Source: Variovorax paradoxus (GTDB taxonomy: Bacteria > Pseudomonadota > Gammaproteobacteria > Burkholderiales > Burkholderiaceae_C). Taken from it: a stretch of 64,000 bases of DNA. How positions within the stretch are numbered: position 1 is the first letter of the stretch; each line of letters starts with the position of its first letter. This document shows positions 16,077-25,476 of this stretch, in pieces. The position numbers and the translations under genes are program-made. The notes beneath the pieces are model-generated. The model ran no database searches. It was not told the origin of the DNA and saw only the letters and a list, made by a program, of their open reading frames with translations. The DNA lies in the NCBI GenBank assembly GCA_016806145.1, contig CP063167.1, positions 2,104,501 through 2,168,500 on the forward strand, given 5' to 3'.

Positions 16077-18623
16077 ATGAAGAACGGCGAGACATACGGC
16101 GGACCTGGCACCGCACTGCAGCACGGAGGACATTTCCACCCGGACGGCACGTTCGCCGCCGGGCTCCTGCGCGACCACGACTGGACGCGCTCGACGCTCG
16201 GCCCGCCGCAGGGCTGGAGCGGCCCGCTGCGCCAGGCGGTGTCGCTGATGCTCGATTCGGCCCTGCCGATGTGGCTGGCCTGGGGCGAGGGGCTGGGCAT
16301 GGTCTACAACGAGCTGTACGCCGGGGTGCTCGGCGGCAAACACCCGGCAGCTCTGGGCGCGCCGCTGGCCGAGGTCTGGGCCGAGATCTGGCCCGATGTG
16401 GGACCGCTGATCGACACGGCACTGGCGGGCAGCCCGGTCCGTCGCGAGGACCTGCCGCTGGTCGTCAACCGCGACGGGCAGGACGAACAGACCTGGTTCA
16501 CCTTCTCCTATGCGCCGCTGCGCGACGAGCAGGGCGTCGTGCGCGGCCTGCTGTGCACCGTCTGGGAGACCACCGCCGAGGTGCTGGCCCGACGCCGGCT
16601 CGCCGACAAGGAGGACGAAGCCACGCGGCGCCAGGCGCAGCGCAGGGAGACCGAGGAGCGCTACCGGCTCGCGGTGCTGGCCACCAACGACGCGGTCTGG
16701 GACTGGCGTCTGTCCGACGGCCACGTGGTCTGGAACCAGGCGCTGACCACGCTGTTCGGCCACACGGAGGAAGAGACCAGTGCCGATTGGTGGCTCGACC
16801 ACATCCATCCCGAGGACCGCGAGCGCGTCGAGACCGGCATCCATGCGGTGATCGACGGCGGCGGGACGGCCTGGACGCAGGAGTACCGCTTCCTGCGCAA
16901 GGACGGCAGCTATGCCGCGGTGTTCGACCGCGGCACGGTGCTGCGCGACGCGCAGGGCCAACCGTTGCGCATGATCGGCGCCATGCTCGATCTGACCGAG
17001 CGCAAGGCGGCCGAACTCGCGCTGCGCGAGAGCCACCGGCAGTTCCGCACGCTGTTCGAGACCATCGACGAGGGCTTCTGCGTCATCGAATTCCTCGACG
17101 GGCCGCACGGCCCGATGAGCGACTACATCCACGTCACGGCCAACCCGGCCTACCTGGCCAATGCGGGCATCGCCGACGTGGTGGGCCAGCGGGTGCGCGA
17201 GATGGTGCCCGACGAGGCCGACGGCTGGGTCGAGATCTACCGCCGCGTGCTGCTCACGGGCGAGCCGGTGCGCTTCGAGCGCGAGCTGGTGCGCACCGGC
17301 CGGTTCCTGGAGCTCGCGGCCTTCCGCGTCGAGCCGCCCGAACGCCGCCAGGTCGCGGTGCTGTTCCAGGACGTGACCCAGCGCCACCGCGCCGAGCGCG
17401 CGCTGCTCGAGCTCAATGACTCGCTCGAGCACCGCGTGGCCGAGGAGGTCGCGCAGCGGCTCAAGACCGAGGAGGCGCTGCGCCAGGCGCAGAAGATGGA
17501 GGCGGTGGGCCAGCTCACCGGCGGCATCGCGCACGACTTCAACAACATGCTCGCGGTGGTGATCGGCTCGCTCGACCTGCTGGGCCGCCAGCTCGCGGCC
17601 GACGACACGCGCGCCCGTCGCTATGTCGAGGCCGCGCGCGACGGTGCGAAGCGCGCCGCGCTGCTGACGCAACGCCTGCTCGCCTTCTCGCGCCAGCAGC
17701 CGCTGCGCCCCGAATCCCTGGACGCCAACCGGCTGGTGGCGGGCATGTCGGACCTGCTGCGCCGCTCGCTCAGCGGCGCGATCCAGCTCGAGACCGTGCT
17801 GGCCGGCGGCCTGTGGCGCACGCATGCCGACCCCAACCAGCTCGAGAACGTGATCCTGAACCTCGCGGTCAACGGGCGCGACGCCATGCCCGATGGCGGG
17901 CGGCTCACCATCGAGACCGCCAACACCCACCTCGACGAGCGCTATGCCGTCGAGCACCTCGGTCTCTCGGCCGGGCAGTACGTGATGATCGCCGTCAGCG
18001 ACACCGGCGCGGGCATGGCCGCCGAAGTGGTCGCCAAGGCCTTCGATCCCTTCTTCACCACCAAGGAGGTGGGCCGCGGCACGGGGCTGGGGCTGAGCCA
18101 GGTCTACGGCTTCGTCAAGCAGTCGGGCGGCCACGTGAAGATCTATTCGGAGGTCGGCGAGGGCACGGCCGTGAAGGTCTACCTGCCGCGCCTGCTCGGT
18201 GCGCCCGCCGAGGACGAGAAGGCCGAGGCCGCCCCCGACACGCCGCTGGGCGGCACCGAGGAGCTGATCCTCGTGGTGGAGGACGAGCCCGCGGTGCGGC
18301 AGCTGACGGTCGCGGCGCTCACCGAGCTCGGCTACCGCGTGCTGCAGGCCGATGGCGCCGTGGCGGCGCTGAAGCTCATCGATGCCCATCCCGAGATCCA
18401 GCTGCTGTTCACCGACGTCGTGATGCCCGAGACCAACGGCCGCAAGCTGGCCGACGAGGCGCTGCGGCGGCGGCCCGAACTCAAGGTGCTGTTCACCACG
18501 GGCTACACGCGCAACGCGGTGGTGCACAACGGCGTGCTCGACGCGGGCGTGCACCTGATCGGCAAGCCCTTCACGATCGAGGAACTGGCGGTGCGGGTGC
18601 GCGAGGTGCTCGACGCGTCCTAG
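16077..18623 (+). CDS. PAS-containing hybrid sensor histidine kinase
   Basis: 848 residues with no clear transmembrane helices, so it is likely cytoplasmic. Order: an N-terminal PAS/GAF-like region (LRQAVSLMLDSALPMWLAWG, residues about 45-190), a PAS_3-type domain with HPEDRERVE (about 205-325), a further PAS domain (about 325-450), a short coiled coil, a HisKA domain with phospho-acceptor His486 in GGIAHDFNN, an ATPase domain with N, G1 and G2 boxes (NLAVNGRDAMPDGG, SDTGAGMA, GRGTGLGLS), and a C-terminal receiver with phospho-acceptor Asp780 in LLFTDVVMPE. The ending receiver and the HDFNN-type H-box are typical of hybrid kinases without an adjacent response regulator. Its output partner is not encoded nearby and the signal is unknown. 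Confidence 0.93.
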   Translation: MKNGETYGGPGTALQHGGHFHPDGTFAAGLLRDHDWTRSTLGPPQGWSGPLRQAVSLMLDSALPMWLAWGEGLGMVYNELYAGVLGGKHPAALGAPLAEVWAEIWPDVGPLIDTALAGSPVRREDLPLVVNRDGQDEQTWFTFSYAPLRDEQGVVRGLLCTVWETTAEVLARRRLADKEDEATRRQAQRRETEERYRLAVLATNDAVWDWRLSDGHVVWNQALTTLFGHTEEETSADWWLDHIHPEDRERVETGIHAVIDGGGTAWTQEYRFLRKDGSYAAVFDRGTVLRDAQGQPLRMIGAMLDLTERKAAELALRESHRQFRTLFETIDEGFCVIEFLDGPHGPMSDYIHVTANPAYLANAGIADVVGQRVREMVPDEADGWVEIYRRVLLTGEPVRFERELVRTGRFLELAAFRVEPPERRQVAVLFQDVTQRHRAERALLELNDSLEHRVAEEVAQRLKTEEALRQAQKMEAVGQLTGGIAHDFNNMLAVVIGSLDLLGRQLAADDTRARRYVEAARDGAKRAALLTQRLLAFSRQQPLRPESLDANRLVAGMSDLLRRSLSGAIQLETVLAGGLWRTHADPNQLENVILNLAVNGRDAMPDGGRLTIETANTHLDERYAVEHLGLSAGQYVMIAVSDTGAGMAAEVVAKAFDPFFTTKEVGRGTGLGLSQVYGFVKQSGGHVKIYSEVGEGTAVKVYLPRLLGAPAEDEKAEAAPDTPLGGTEELILVVEDEPAVRQLTVAALTELGYRVLQADGAVAALKLIDAHPEIQLLFTDVVMPETNGRKLADEALRRRPELKVLFTTGYTRNAVVHNGVLDAGVHLIGKPFTIEELAVRVREVLDAS

Positions 18624-18633
18624 GACGCGTCGA

Positions 18634-19503
18634 TCAGGGCAGCCGCAGCGCCTCGCTGTCGGCGAAGGCCCGGGCGAGATAGTCCATCACCGCGCGCACC
18701 GTGGCCGAGCGCTTGAGCTCGCGGTGCGTGACCAGCCAGATCGCATGCTCGAAGGGCTCGCCGCCGGGCTCGAGCTTCACCAATGCGGGCTCGGCGTCGC
18801 CGAGGAAGCAGGGCAGGCCCGCGACGCCGGCGCCGGCACGCGCGGCAACGAGCTGGCTGCTGATGTCGCCGAGTTCGCAGCTCACCGGGCGCTCGCCCGC
18901 GTTGCCGAGCAGCCAGCGCTGCTGGGGCATGTCGGCGAAGCGGTCGTCGTAGGCGATGAAGGTCCAGCGCGCGGGCTCCGCGAGGGCGGGGTAGTCGCGG
19001 CCCGCATAGAGCGCGAAGGGAATGCGGCCGACGCGGCGCGCGATGTTGTTCGGTTCGCTGGGCCGCACATGGCGCAGTGCGAGGTCCGCCTCGCCGCGGC
19101 TCAGCGAGACCTGCTGGGCCTCGGAGCGCACCGACAGCTGGATGTCCGGGTAGGCCGAATGGAAGTCCGCCATGCGCGCGGCGAGGAAGTGCGTGGCCAG
19201 CACCGGCGAGGCGCTCAGCGTCACCTTGCCGCGCAGCGACACCTGCCGCGCCTGGCTGCGCCGCGCGATGGCGAAAGAGGCGCTCTCCATCGCCTTGGCC
19301 TGCTCGAAGACCTCGAGGCCCGCGGCCGTCAGGCGACAGGCGCGCGGCAGCCGCTCCACCAGCGGCAATCCCAGTTCGGCCTCGAGCGCCGCCAGCCGGC
19401 GGCTCACCGTCGCATGGTCGACACCCAGCGAACGCGCGGCGCCCGACAGCGTGCCGGCGCGGCCGACGGCCAGGAAATGGCGCAGGTTCTCCCAGTCGAA
19501 CAT
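18634..19503 (-). CDS. LysR-type regulator of the divergent MFS gene
   Basis: 289 residues from the ATG at 19503 (MFDWENLRHFLAVGRAG). The helix-turn-helix GTLSGAARSLGVDHATVSRRLAALE lies in the first 45 residues, followed by a substrate-binding domain. It is divergent from a DHA2-type exporter gene with a 112-bp shared gap that holds the inverted repeat TCTGTGCG...CGCACAGA. A LysR gene divergent from an efflux gene commonly controls that gene; the effector is unknown. It converges with the kinase gene, with a 10-bp gap. Confidence 0.92.
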   Translation of the reverse strand: MFDWENLRHFLAVGRAGTLSGAARSLGVDHATVSRRLAALEAELGLPLVERLPRACRLTAAGLEVFEQAKAMESASFAIARRSQARQVSLRGKVTLSASPVLATHFLAARMADFHSAYPDIQLSVRSEAQQVSLSRGEADLALRHVRPSEPNNIARRVGRIPFALYAGRDYPALAEPARWTFIAYDDRFADMPQQRWLLGNAGERPVSCELGDISSQLVAARAGAGVAGLPCFLGDAEPALVKLEPGGEPFEHAIWLVTHRELKRSATVRAVMDYLARAFADSEALRLP

Positions 19504-19514
19504 GGTGTTCTCTA

Positions 19515-19566
19515 TCTGTGCGTTTTCTCGCAGTGAGTCCGCGATTTTAGGGAGTTCACGCACAGA
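19515..19566. promoter_or_regulatory. Inverted-repeat pair in LysR/MFS divergent gap
   Basis: TCTGTGCG (19515-19522) and its exact reverse complement CGCACAGA (19559-19566) lie 36 bp apart between the divergent LysR and MFS genes. Such separated arms could be recognition and activation half-sites for the LysR tetramer, or a chance repeat. They lie where regulation of both genes would occur. Confidence 0.4.
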
Positions 19567-19615
19567 GCGCCGCGGCGCACCATCGCCTCCTCTTCATGGA
19601 TGCAAAGGGTGGAAC

Positions 19616-20986
19616 ATGCGAACCGGATCGTCGTCGCGCCGGGGCACGCTGGTGGCCGCGTCGCTGGGCTTCGTCGTGGTGCTGCTCGACGTGAGCGTGG
19701 TCAATGTCGCGCTCGACGCGCTGCTGCGCGAGTTCCGCACCGACGTGGCCGGGCTGCAATGGGTAGTCAATGCCTACACGCTGGTGTTCGCGGCCCTGCT
19801 GCTGAGCAGTGGCGCGCTCGGCGACCGCTTCGGGCCGCGCCGCATCTACCTCGGCGGCCTCGCGCTGTTCACCGTGGCCTCGGTCGCCTGCGGCGCGGCG
19901 CCCGGGCTCGGCACGCTGGTGGCGGCGCGCCTGCTGCAGGGCGTCGGCGCGGCGCTGCTGGTGCCCAACTCGCTGCTGATGCTGCAGCGGGCCTTCGCGG
20001 ACCCGGCCGAGCGCAGCCGCGCGATCGGCTGGTGGGGCGCGATCGGCGGCATCGCGATGGCGGCCGGGCCGGTGCTCGGCGGCGTGCTGGTCGCGCACGG
20101 GGGCTGGCGCAGCATCTTCCTGATCAACCTGCCGATCGGCCTGCTGGCCGGGGCCCTGACCATGCGCCACGTGCCCGCCGACGGGCCGGGCCATGCGCGG
20201 CGCCTCGACGGGCCCGGGCAACTGGCGGCCGTGCTCGCGCTCGCCGCGCTGACGGCGACGCTGGTCGAGGCCGGGCGACTGGGCTGGACCAGCGCCTGGG
20301 TCGCGGGCGGGCTGCTGCTGGCGCTCGCGGCGGGCGGGGCCTTCGTCTGGATCGAGGCACGCAGCGCCGCGCCGATGCTGCCGCTGGGCCTGCTGCGCAT
20401 CCGCGCCTTCGCGATCGCCTCCCTGTGCGGCGTGGTCGTCAACTTCGGCTACTACGGGCTGGTCTTCGTCTTCAGCCTGTTCTTCCAGGTCCAGCAGCAC
20501 CTGTCGCCGCAGCGGACCGGCCTGGCCTTCCTGCCGATGACGCTGGTGCTGATGGGCGCCAGCGTGCTCGCGGGCCGGCTCGTCACGCGCATCGGCGCGC
20601 GGCGGCTGATGGTGATGGGGCTGGGCCTGGCGGCCTGCGGCTATGCGCTGCTGCTGCCGGTGCGCATCGAGGGCGCCTATGCCTGGCTGATCGTGCCGAT
20701 GCTGCTGGCCGCGAGCGGCACGGCGCTGTGCGTGCCGACGATGACCAACCTCGCGCTGTCTTCGGTCGAGGCCTCGCGCGCGGGCATCGCCTCGGGCGTG
20801 CTGAATGCCGCGCGCCAGGTCGGCGGGCTGCTCGGGGTCGCGGTGTTCGGCCACCTGGTGCGCCACACCGCGCCGCAGGCCTTCCTGCGCGGCATGCAGC
20901 TGTCGGCGGGCATCGCCGCGGTGTTGCTGCTGCTGGGCTGCGCGCTGTGCTGGTGGCGGCTCGCGCCGTTGCCGCGCGGCCGATGA
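19616..20986 (+). CDS. DHA2-type MFS drug efflux transporter
   Basis: 456 residues from the ATG at 19616, with AAGGGTGG upstream. About 14 hydrophobic helices are visible, the number expected for the DHA2 (EmrB/QacA-like) family. Family signatures are LLDVSVVNVALDALL in helix 1 (motif D1), LQWVVNAYTLVFAALLLSSGALGDRFGPRR (motif A) and GPVLGGVLV (motif C). It probably exports a toxic hydrophobic compound with proton antiport. No membrane-fusion or outer-membrane partner is adjacent, so it may act alone in the inner membrane. It is likely controlled by the divergent LysR protein. Confidence 0.92.
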   Translation: MRTGSSSRRGTLVAASLGFVVVLLDVSVVNVALDALLREFRTDVAGLQWVVNAYTLVFAALLLSSGALGDRFGPRRIYLGGLALFTVASVACGAAPGLGTLVAARLLQGVGAALLVPNSLLMLQRAFADPAERSRAIGWWGAIGGIAMAAGPVLGGVLVAHGGWRSIFLINLPIGLLAGALTMRHVPADGPGHARRLDGPGQLAAVLALAALTATLVEAGRLGWTSAWVAGGLLLALAAGGAFVWIEARSAAPMLPLGLLRIRAFAIASLCGVVVNFGYYGLVFVFSLFFQVQQHLSPQRTGLAFLPMTLVLMGASVLAGRLVTRIGARRLMVMGLGLAACGYALLLPVRIEGAYAWLIVPMLLAASGTALCVPTMTNLALSSVEASRAGIASGVLNAARQVGGLLGVAVFGHLVRHTAPQAFLRGMQLSAGIAAVLLLLGCALCWWRLAPLPRGR

Positions 20987-21005
20987 CGGCGGCGGCGGGC
21001 CGCGC

Positions 21006-23129
21006 TCAGGCCGCGGCGCGCACCGCGAGCCAGTCGAACAGCTGCGGGGCCGGCAGCGCGCGCGAGTACAGGAAGCCCTGCAGCTCGTCGCAGCCCATCG
21101 TCAGCAGGATGTCGCGCTGGGCCTCGTTCTCGACGCCCTCGGCCACCACGCTCAGGCCCAGCGCGTGCGCGAGCCGGATCACGGCGTCGACCACGGCGCG
21201 CGAATCCTCCTTGGATTCAAGGTCCTGCACGAAGCTGCGGTCGATCTTGACCTGGCGCGCGGGCAGCCGGCGCAGCTGGCTCAGGCTCGAGTAGCCGGTG
21301 CCGAAATCGTCGATCGACAGGAACACGCCCACGGCCGCCAGGCCCTCGAAGGTGCGTTGCGTGGCGCGGATGTCCTCCATCGCCACCGACTCGGTGATCT
21401 CGCACAGCAGCAGCGAGGCCGGCACCGCATGCCGAGTCAGCGCGCGCTCGACGCGCTCGACGAAATCGACCTCGCGCAGCTGCATCACCGACAGGTTCAC
21501 CGCCACCGGCATCGACAGCCCCTGCGTGCGCCACTGGGCGATCTGCCGGCAGGCCTCGTCGAGGATCCAGTCGCCCAGGCGCACGATCATGCCGAAGCGC
21601 TCGGCCAGCCCGATGAACTGCATCGGCCCGATCAGGCCGAGCTCGGGGTGGTTCCAGCGCACCAGCGCCTCCACGCCGCTGAGCGAGCCGTCGCGCCCGT
21701 CCATCTTCGGCTGGTAGTGCAGCTCGAACTGGTTCAGGTCGACGGCCCGGCGCAGGTCGCTCTGCAGCCGCAGCTGCGCCGCCACGTCGGAGCCCATGTG
21801 CGATTCGAACATCACGTAGTTCGCGCCGCCGGCGCGCTTGGCGATGTACATCGCGGCGTCGGCATTGGCCACGAGCTTGTCGGGCTCGCCCTGGCCGGGG
21901 TAGACCACGATGCCGATCGAGCAGGCGATCTGCAGCGGCTTGTCCTGCAGCGAGAAGGGCTCGGCCAGCTTGCGAAGCGCGCGGTTGGCGACCTGGGCAG
22001 CCTCGGCCGCATCGCTCACGCCCTCGAGCAGCAGCAGGAACTCGTCGCCGCCGATGCGCGCCACCGTGTCGCCGTCGCCCGCGACCTCCGTCAGCCGCCT
22101 GGCCGCGGCACGCAGGATCTCGTCGCCGGCCGCGTGGCCGAAGGAATCGTTGATCGGCTTGAAGCCGTCGAGGTCGACGAACAGGATCGCCACGCGTTCC
22201 TTCACCAGCGGCTGGTTGACGCGCGCCATGCGCGCGAGCGCGTGCTCGAGCCGGTCCTCGAACAGCACGCGGTTCGGCAGGCCGGTCAGCGCGTCGGTGA
22301 AGGCATGGCGCTGCAGCTCGCGGTTGGCATGGGTGAGCTCGGCGTTGGCGTCCTCGAGCGACAGCGCCAGGCGTTGCGTGACCATCTGCATGCGCGCCTC
22401 GAGGATGGAGCCGAGCAGCGTGCCCAGCAGCAGCACGCACGACGCCAGCACCACGATCACCGTGAGTCCCGCGCCATGCAGCTCGCCCGCGCTCAGGCAG
22501 ACCGAATCGGGCGCGAAATTCGCCGCCGCCATGCCCGTGTAGTGCATGCCGCAGATCGCCACGCCCATCACCAGCGCGGCCAGCAGCTGCACGGCCGGGC
22601 GCCGGGCGGCGCTCACGCGGCCCAGGTTGCGCATGATCAGCAGCGCCACCGCCGAGGCGCCGATGCCGATCAGCGCGGACAGCGCCACGATCACCGGCTG
22701 CCACAGGATGCCGGGCGCCATCTGCAGCGCCGCCATGCCGATGTAGTGCATGGCGCAGATGCCGCCGCCCATGACCAGCGAGGCCAGGCCCAGCCGCCCG
22801 AGGCTGTAGTTGGGCCGGCTCGCGACCCACAGCGCCACGCCCGAGGCCGCGACCGCCGCGACCCACGACAGGAAGGTGTACCAGCCCGAGAAGCCGAGTT
22901 CGATCGGCAGCGTGAAGCCCAGCATGCCCACGAAGTGCATCGACCAGATCCCCGTGCCCAGCACCACCGAGCCGACGCTCCACCACAGCGGCTGGAAATC
23001 CCCGCGCGGCCCGCGCATGCGCCGCGACAGGTCGAGCGCGACGAAGGAAGCCAGGGTGGCGATCAGCAGGGAGGCCGCGACGATCAGCGGGTCGTGGTGG
23101 GACGGGAGAAAAAGGGACGGGGCGTTCAC
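21006..23129 (-). CDS. MHYT-GGDEF-EAL c-di-GMP signalling protein
   Basis: 707 residues. The N-terminus (about residues 15-245) is an MHYT sensor with seven helices and three motifs, SMHFVGM, AMHYIGM and GMHYTGM, which are thought to bind copper and sense O2, CO or NO. A short linker leads to GGDEF (intact, about residues 359-363 in RIGGDEFLLLL) and then EAL (about residue 486, VEALVRWNHP, with later EITES, DDFGTGYSSL and VKIDRSF). Both catalytic domains look intact, so it may be bifunctional. It resembles Pseudomonas MucR/NbdA-type proteins. It is convergent with the MFS gene (19-bp gap) and appears to be a single-gene unit. Confidence 0.93.
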   Translation of the reverse strand: MNAPSLFLPSHHDPLIVAASLLIATLASFVALDLSRRMRGPRGDFQPLWWSVGSVVLGTGIWSMHFVGMLGFTLPIELGFSGWYTFLSWVAAVAASGVALWVASRPNYSLGRLGLASLVMGGGICAMHYIGMAALQMAPGILWQPVIVALSALIGIGASAVALLIMRNLGRVSAARRPAVQLLAALVMGVAICGMHYTGMAAANFAPDSVCLSAGELHGAGLTVIVVLASCVLLLGTLLGSILEARMQMVTQRLALSLEDANAELTHANRELQRHAFTDALTGLPNRVLFEDRLEHALARMARVNQPLVKERVAILFVDLDGFKPINDSFGHAAGDEILRAAARRLTEVAGDGDTVARIGGDEFLLLLEGVSDAAEAAQVANRALRKLAEPFSLQDKPLQIACSIGIVVYPGQGEPDKLVANADAAMYIAKRAGGANYVMFESHMGSDVAAQLRLQSDLRRAVDLNQFELHYQPKMDGRDGSLSGVEALVRWNHPELGLIGPMQFIGLAERFGMIVRLGDWILDEACRQIAQWRTQGLSMPVAVNLSVMQLREVDFVERVERALTRHAVPASLLLCEITESVAMEDIRATQRTFEGLAAVGVFLSIDDFGTGYSSLSQLRRLPARQVKIDRSFVQDLESKEDSRAVVDAVIRLAHALGLSVVAEGVENEAQRDILLTMGCDELQGFLYSRALPAPQLFDWLAVRAAA

Positions 23130-23208
23130 CTCCCGAGTATCTCGCGAGCTTGTAACAAGGGGTTGACGCGGGGGCGAGTGGCCGTGCCGTGGAACCGGGC
23201 ACTCCCGG

Positions 23209-23949
23209 CTAGTCGCGCGCGGGGACGGAAGGCCGGGTCCAGGGTGTCGCCTGGGAGACGGCCTGCCTCGCCATCGCCTCGATCACCGCCAGCTTCGGCA
23301 CCAGCGGCGCCGGCGAAGCCGTGCGGCTGTGCGTCAGCGACACGGCGACCAGCGCCTGCGCGAGGCGCACGGTCACCTCGACGGGATCGAGCAGGGCCAG
23401 CGGGAAGTCGGGCGCGATCTTGCGCGCCGCGGTGCTCAGCGCGCCGCTGTCGAAGCACAGCACCTCGGCGCCCTGATCGAGGCATTCCCACAGCGTGGCG
23501 CGCAGCGCATGCGGCGCATCCGGCTCGGCCGTGCGCAGCGCCGCGCAGTGGCGCTCGATGCCCCACTGGCGCTGCGCGGCGGCGGCGCGCACGGCACGTT
23601 CGCGCGTGCCGGCGATCAGCGCGAAGCGGCCACCGAGCGTGAGCGCATGCAGCGCCACGGTCTTGGCGGTGGCGAGCACGGGCAGCGCGAGCATCGAGCG
23701 CAGCGCGTTCGCGCCGCCGTCGTCGAGGGCATCGACGCACACGGCATCGAAGCCCTCTTCGGCGGCATGGCGGCCGGCCTCGAACACGGCGAGGTCCTCG
23801 AGCGCGGCGTCGACGAAGCCGCCGGCGGCACTCCAGGCGCCGCCGACGGCGCGGTAGGTTGCGTCGATGTCGGATTCGAAGGCTGGTCGCGGCGCGGCGA
23901 TCGCGGGCTCGGAGAACGCGTGCGGTTGCAGGACGAGGATGCGGGTCAT
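23209..23949 (-). CDS. Asp/Glu/hydantoin racemase-family protein, cysteines absent
   Basis: 246 residues (MTRILVLQPHAFSEP). The fold is recognisable from GFDAVCVDALDDGGANALRSML near residue 75 and QGAEVLCFDSGALS near residue 165, the two places where racemases carry their catalytic cysteines (normally A-C-F-D-P-G and L-G-C-A-G-M). Here neither cysteine is at the canonical position; single cysteines sit two to four residues earlier. It could be a racemase using other residues, an isomerase or decarboxylase of the same fold, or a non-catalytic partner of the adjacent paralogue. Last gene of the IclR-linked operon, 27 bp after that paralogue. Confidence 0.75.
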   Translation of the reverse strand: MTRILVLQPHAFSEPAIAAPRPAFESDIDATYRAVGGAWSAAGGFVDAALEDLAVFEAGRHAAEEGFDAVCVDALDDGGANALRSMLALPVLATAKTVALHALTLGGRFALIAGTRERAVRAAAAQRQWGIERHCAALRTAEPDAPHALRATLWECLDQGAEVLCFDSGALSTAARKIAPDFPLALLDPVEVTVRLAQALVAVSLTHSRTASPAPLVPKLAVIEAMARQAVSQATPWTRPSVPARD

Positions 23950-23976
23950 GGCGGGTTCGTCGAAGAAGAAGGGGTC

Positions 23977-24741
23977 TCAGGCCTCGGCGCGCGCGCCGGC
24001 CGCGAGCACCGCGGCGAGCCATTCGGGCCGCGGCACGGCCTGCGGCGGATAGGCGCGCGGGCTGTGGGGCGCGCGAAGCCGCACCGCGGCCTCGGCCAGT
24101 GCGTAGCTCAGCGGGCCGGGATTGACCACCGGCACCGGCAGCCGCTGCGCCAGGTGCGGATGCGCCTGGTGCATGGTCGTCGAGCCGAGGATGATCACGT
24201 CGGCCCCGTCCTCGCGCACGCATTGCAGCGCCACCTCCTCGAGCCGCGGGAACACTTCCTCCTCCTTGCCGGCCAGCAGGTTGCGGTTGTCGGGCCGCAG
24301 GTTGGCGGCGCGCACCGAGGCGCAATGCGCCTGCAGCCCCAGCTCGGCGATGGTCTTGCGGTACAGCGGCTGCCAGGCGTCCCACATGGTGAGGATCGAG
24401 AAGCGGCGCCCGAGCATCATCGCCGTGAGCATCGCGTGGCGGCCGGGGCCGATCACGGGAATGGTGAGCGCGGCGCGCAGCGCGGTCATGCCGGTGTCGC
24501 TCATGGTGTCGATGCACACGGCATCGAAGCCCTCGCGCTCGGCGCCCAGGCCCACCTCGAGGATCGACAGCTCGGCGATCACCGAGTCGTGCCCGCTCAC
24601 GTAGTTGGAGGGCGCGACCTTGGTCGTGCGGTACTCGAGCGTGGTGCCGCTCGGCAACCGAACCGCGTGCGATTGCTCGCGGCGCTGCGCGAGGTTGTGG
24701 GCGTCGAGCGGGAAGGGGACGATGACCAGGATGCGTGTCAC
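23977..24741 (-). CDS. Asp/Glu/hydantoin racemase-family protein, Ser/Thr variant
   Basis: 254 residues from a GTG at 24741 (read MTRILVIVPFPLD); the open frame upstream lies inside the permease gene. It has GFDAVCIDTMSDTGMTALRAAL near residue 75 and GADVIILGSTTMHQAH near residue 182. In hydantoin and glutamate racemases these loops carry Cys; here they read T-M-S-D-T-G and L-G-S-T-T-M. Proteins with the SDTG and GSTTM pattern form a recognisable subgroup, sometimes mislabelled HupH, with no function I know of. In this operon it probably acts on the stereocentre of the imported compound or on a related C-C or C-N bond. It lies 38 bp after the permease gene. Confidence 0.82.
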   Translation of the reverse strand: MTRILVIVPFPLDAHNLAQRREQSHAVRLPSGTTLEYRTTKVAPSNYVSGHDSVIAELSILEVGLGAEREGFDAVCIDTMSDTGMTALRAALTIPVIGPGRHAMLTAMMLGRRFSILTMWDAWQPLYRKTIAELGLQAHCASVRAANLRPDNRNLLAGKEEEVFPRLEEVALQCVREDGADVIILGSTTMHQAHPHLAQRLPVPVVNPGPLSYALAEAAVRLRAPHSPRAYPPQAVPRPEWLAAVLAAGARAEA

Positions 24742-24779
24742 TTGGAGACCTCGTTGTCGCGGTGGATGGCGCTCGCCGC

Positions 24780-25445
24780 TCAGTGCGCGGACCGGTGCTC
24801 GAGCCGGCTCAGCATCCGCACCACGGGCCACAGGATGGCCAGGTAGATCAGCGCGGCCAGCACCATCGGCGTGGCGTTGTAGGTGGCGGCGCGCGCCATG
24901 TCGGCGTTGTAGAGCAGCTCGGGCATGGCCACCACGCTCGCGAGCGAGGTGAGCTTGACGACCTCGACGATGTTGGAGACCAGGTCGGGCAGCACGTTGC
25001 GCACGGCCTGCGGCACGACGATGTAGGCCAGGGTGGTGAAGCGGCCGAGGCCGGTGGAGGCGGCGGCCTCGCGCTGGCCCGGGCCCACGGACTCGAGGCC
25101 GGCGCGGAACACCTCGCAGAAGTAGCTGGTCATGCTCAAGACGAGCGCCACGCACACCGCCGCGAACGGCGAGAGCCGCACGCCGAAGAAGGGCAGGCCC
25201 GAGTAGGTGAAGATCAGGATCACCAGCGGCGGCAGCGAGCGGAACAGGTCGACGAAGACCACCACCAGCCAGCGCAGCCAGCGCTGCCGCGCGCCGCCGG
25301 CGATGGCCGCGAGCAGGCCCGAGGCGAGGCCCACGGGAATGGTGCACAGGCAGATCAGCAGCGTGACCCACAGCCCCTGCATCAGCAGCGGAAAGACCTC
25401 CGCCATGATCGAGAGGTCGAAGAACTGTTCGAGAAGCTGGTTCAT
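24780..25445 (-). CDS. Polar amino-acid-type ABC transporter permease (second)
   Basis: 221 residues with five or so transmembrane helices and the cytoplasmic EAA loop EAAASTGLGRFTTLAYIVVPQAVRNVLPDL, which contacts the ATPase. The family (His/Glu/Gln permeases) works as paired permeases with one ATPase and a periplasmic binding protein, and all four are encoded consecutively here. It lies 31 bp downstream of the first permease gene and 38 bp upstream of the racemase-family gene. The substrate is probably a zwitterionic or ureido compound rather than a standard amino acid, judging by the linked enzymes. Confidence 0.92.
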   Translation of the reverse strand: MNQLLEQFFDLSIMAEVFPLLMQGLWVTLLICLCTIPVGLASGLLAAIAGGARQRWLRWLVVVFVDLFRSLPPLVILIFTYSGLPFFGVRLSPFAAVCVALVLSMTSYFCEVFRAGLESVGPGQREAAASTGLGRFTTLAYIVVPQAVRNVLPDLVSNIVEVVKLTSLASVVAMPELLYNADMARAATYNATPMVLAALIYLAILWPVVRMLSRLEHRSAH

Positions 25446-25476
25446 GGCGGTCCTGGCGGCACGGTGGCGCGGGTGG

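Noticed and set aside
16020..18554. 844-codon minus-strand open frame opposite the histidine kinase
   Set aside because: Low-complexity His/Arg/Ala-rich shadow of the kinase gene, whose domains are all in the plus frame.
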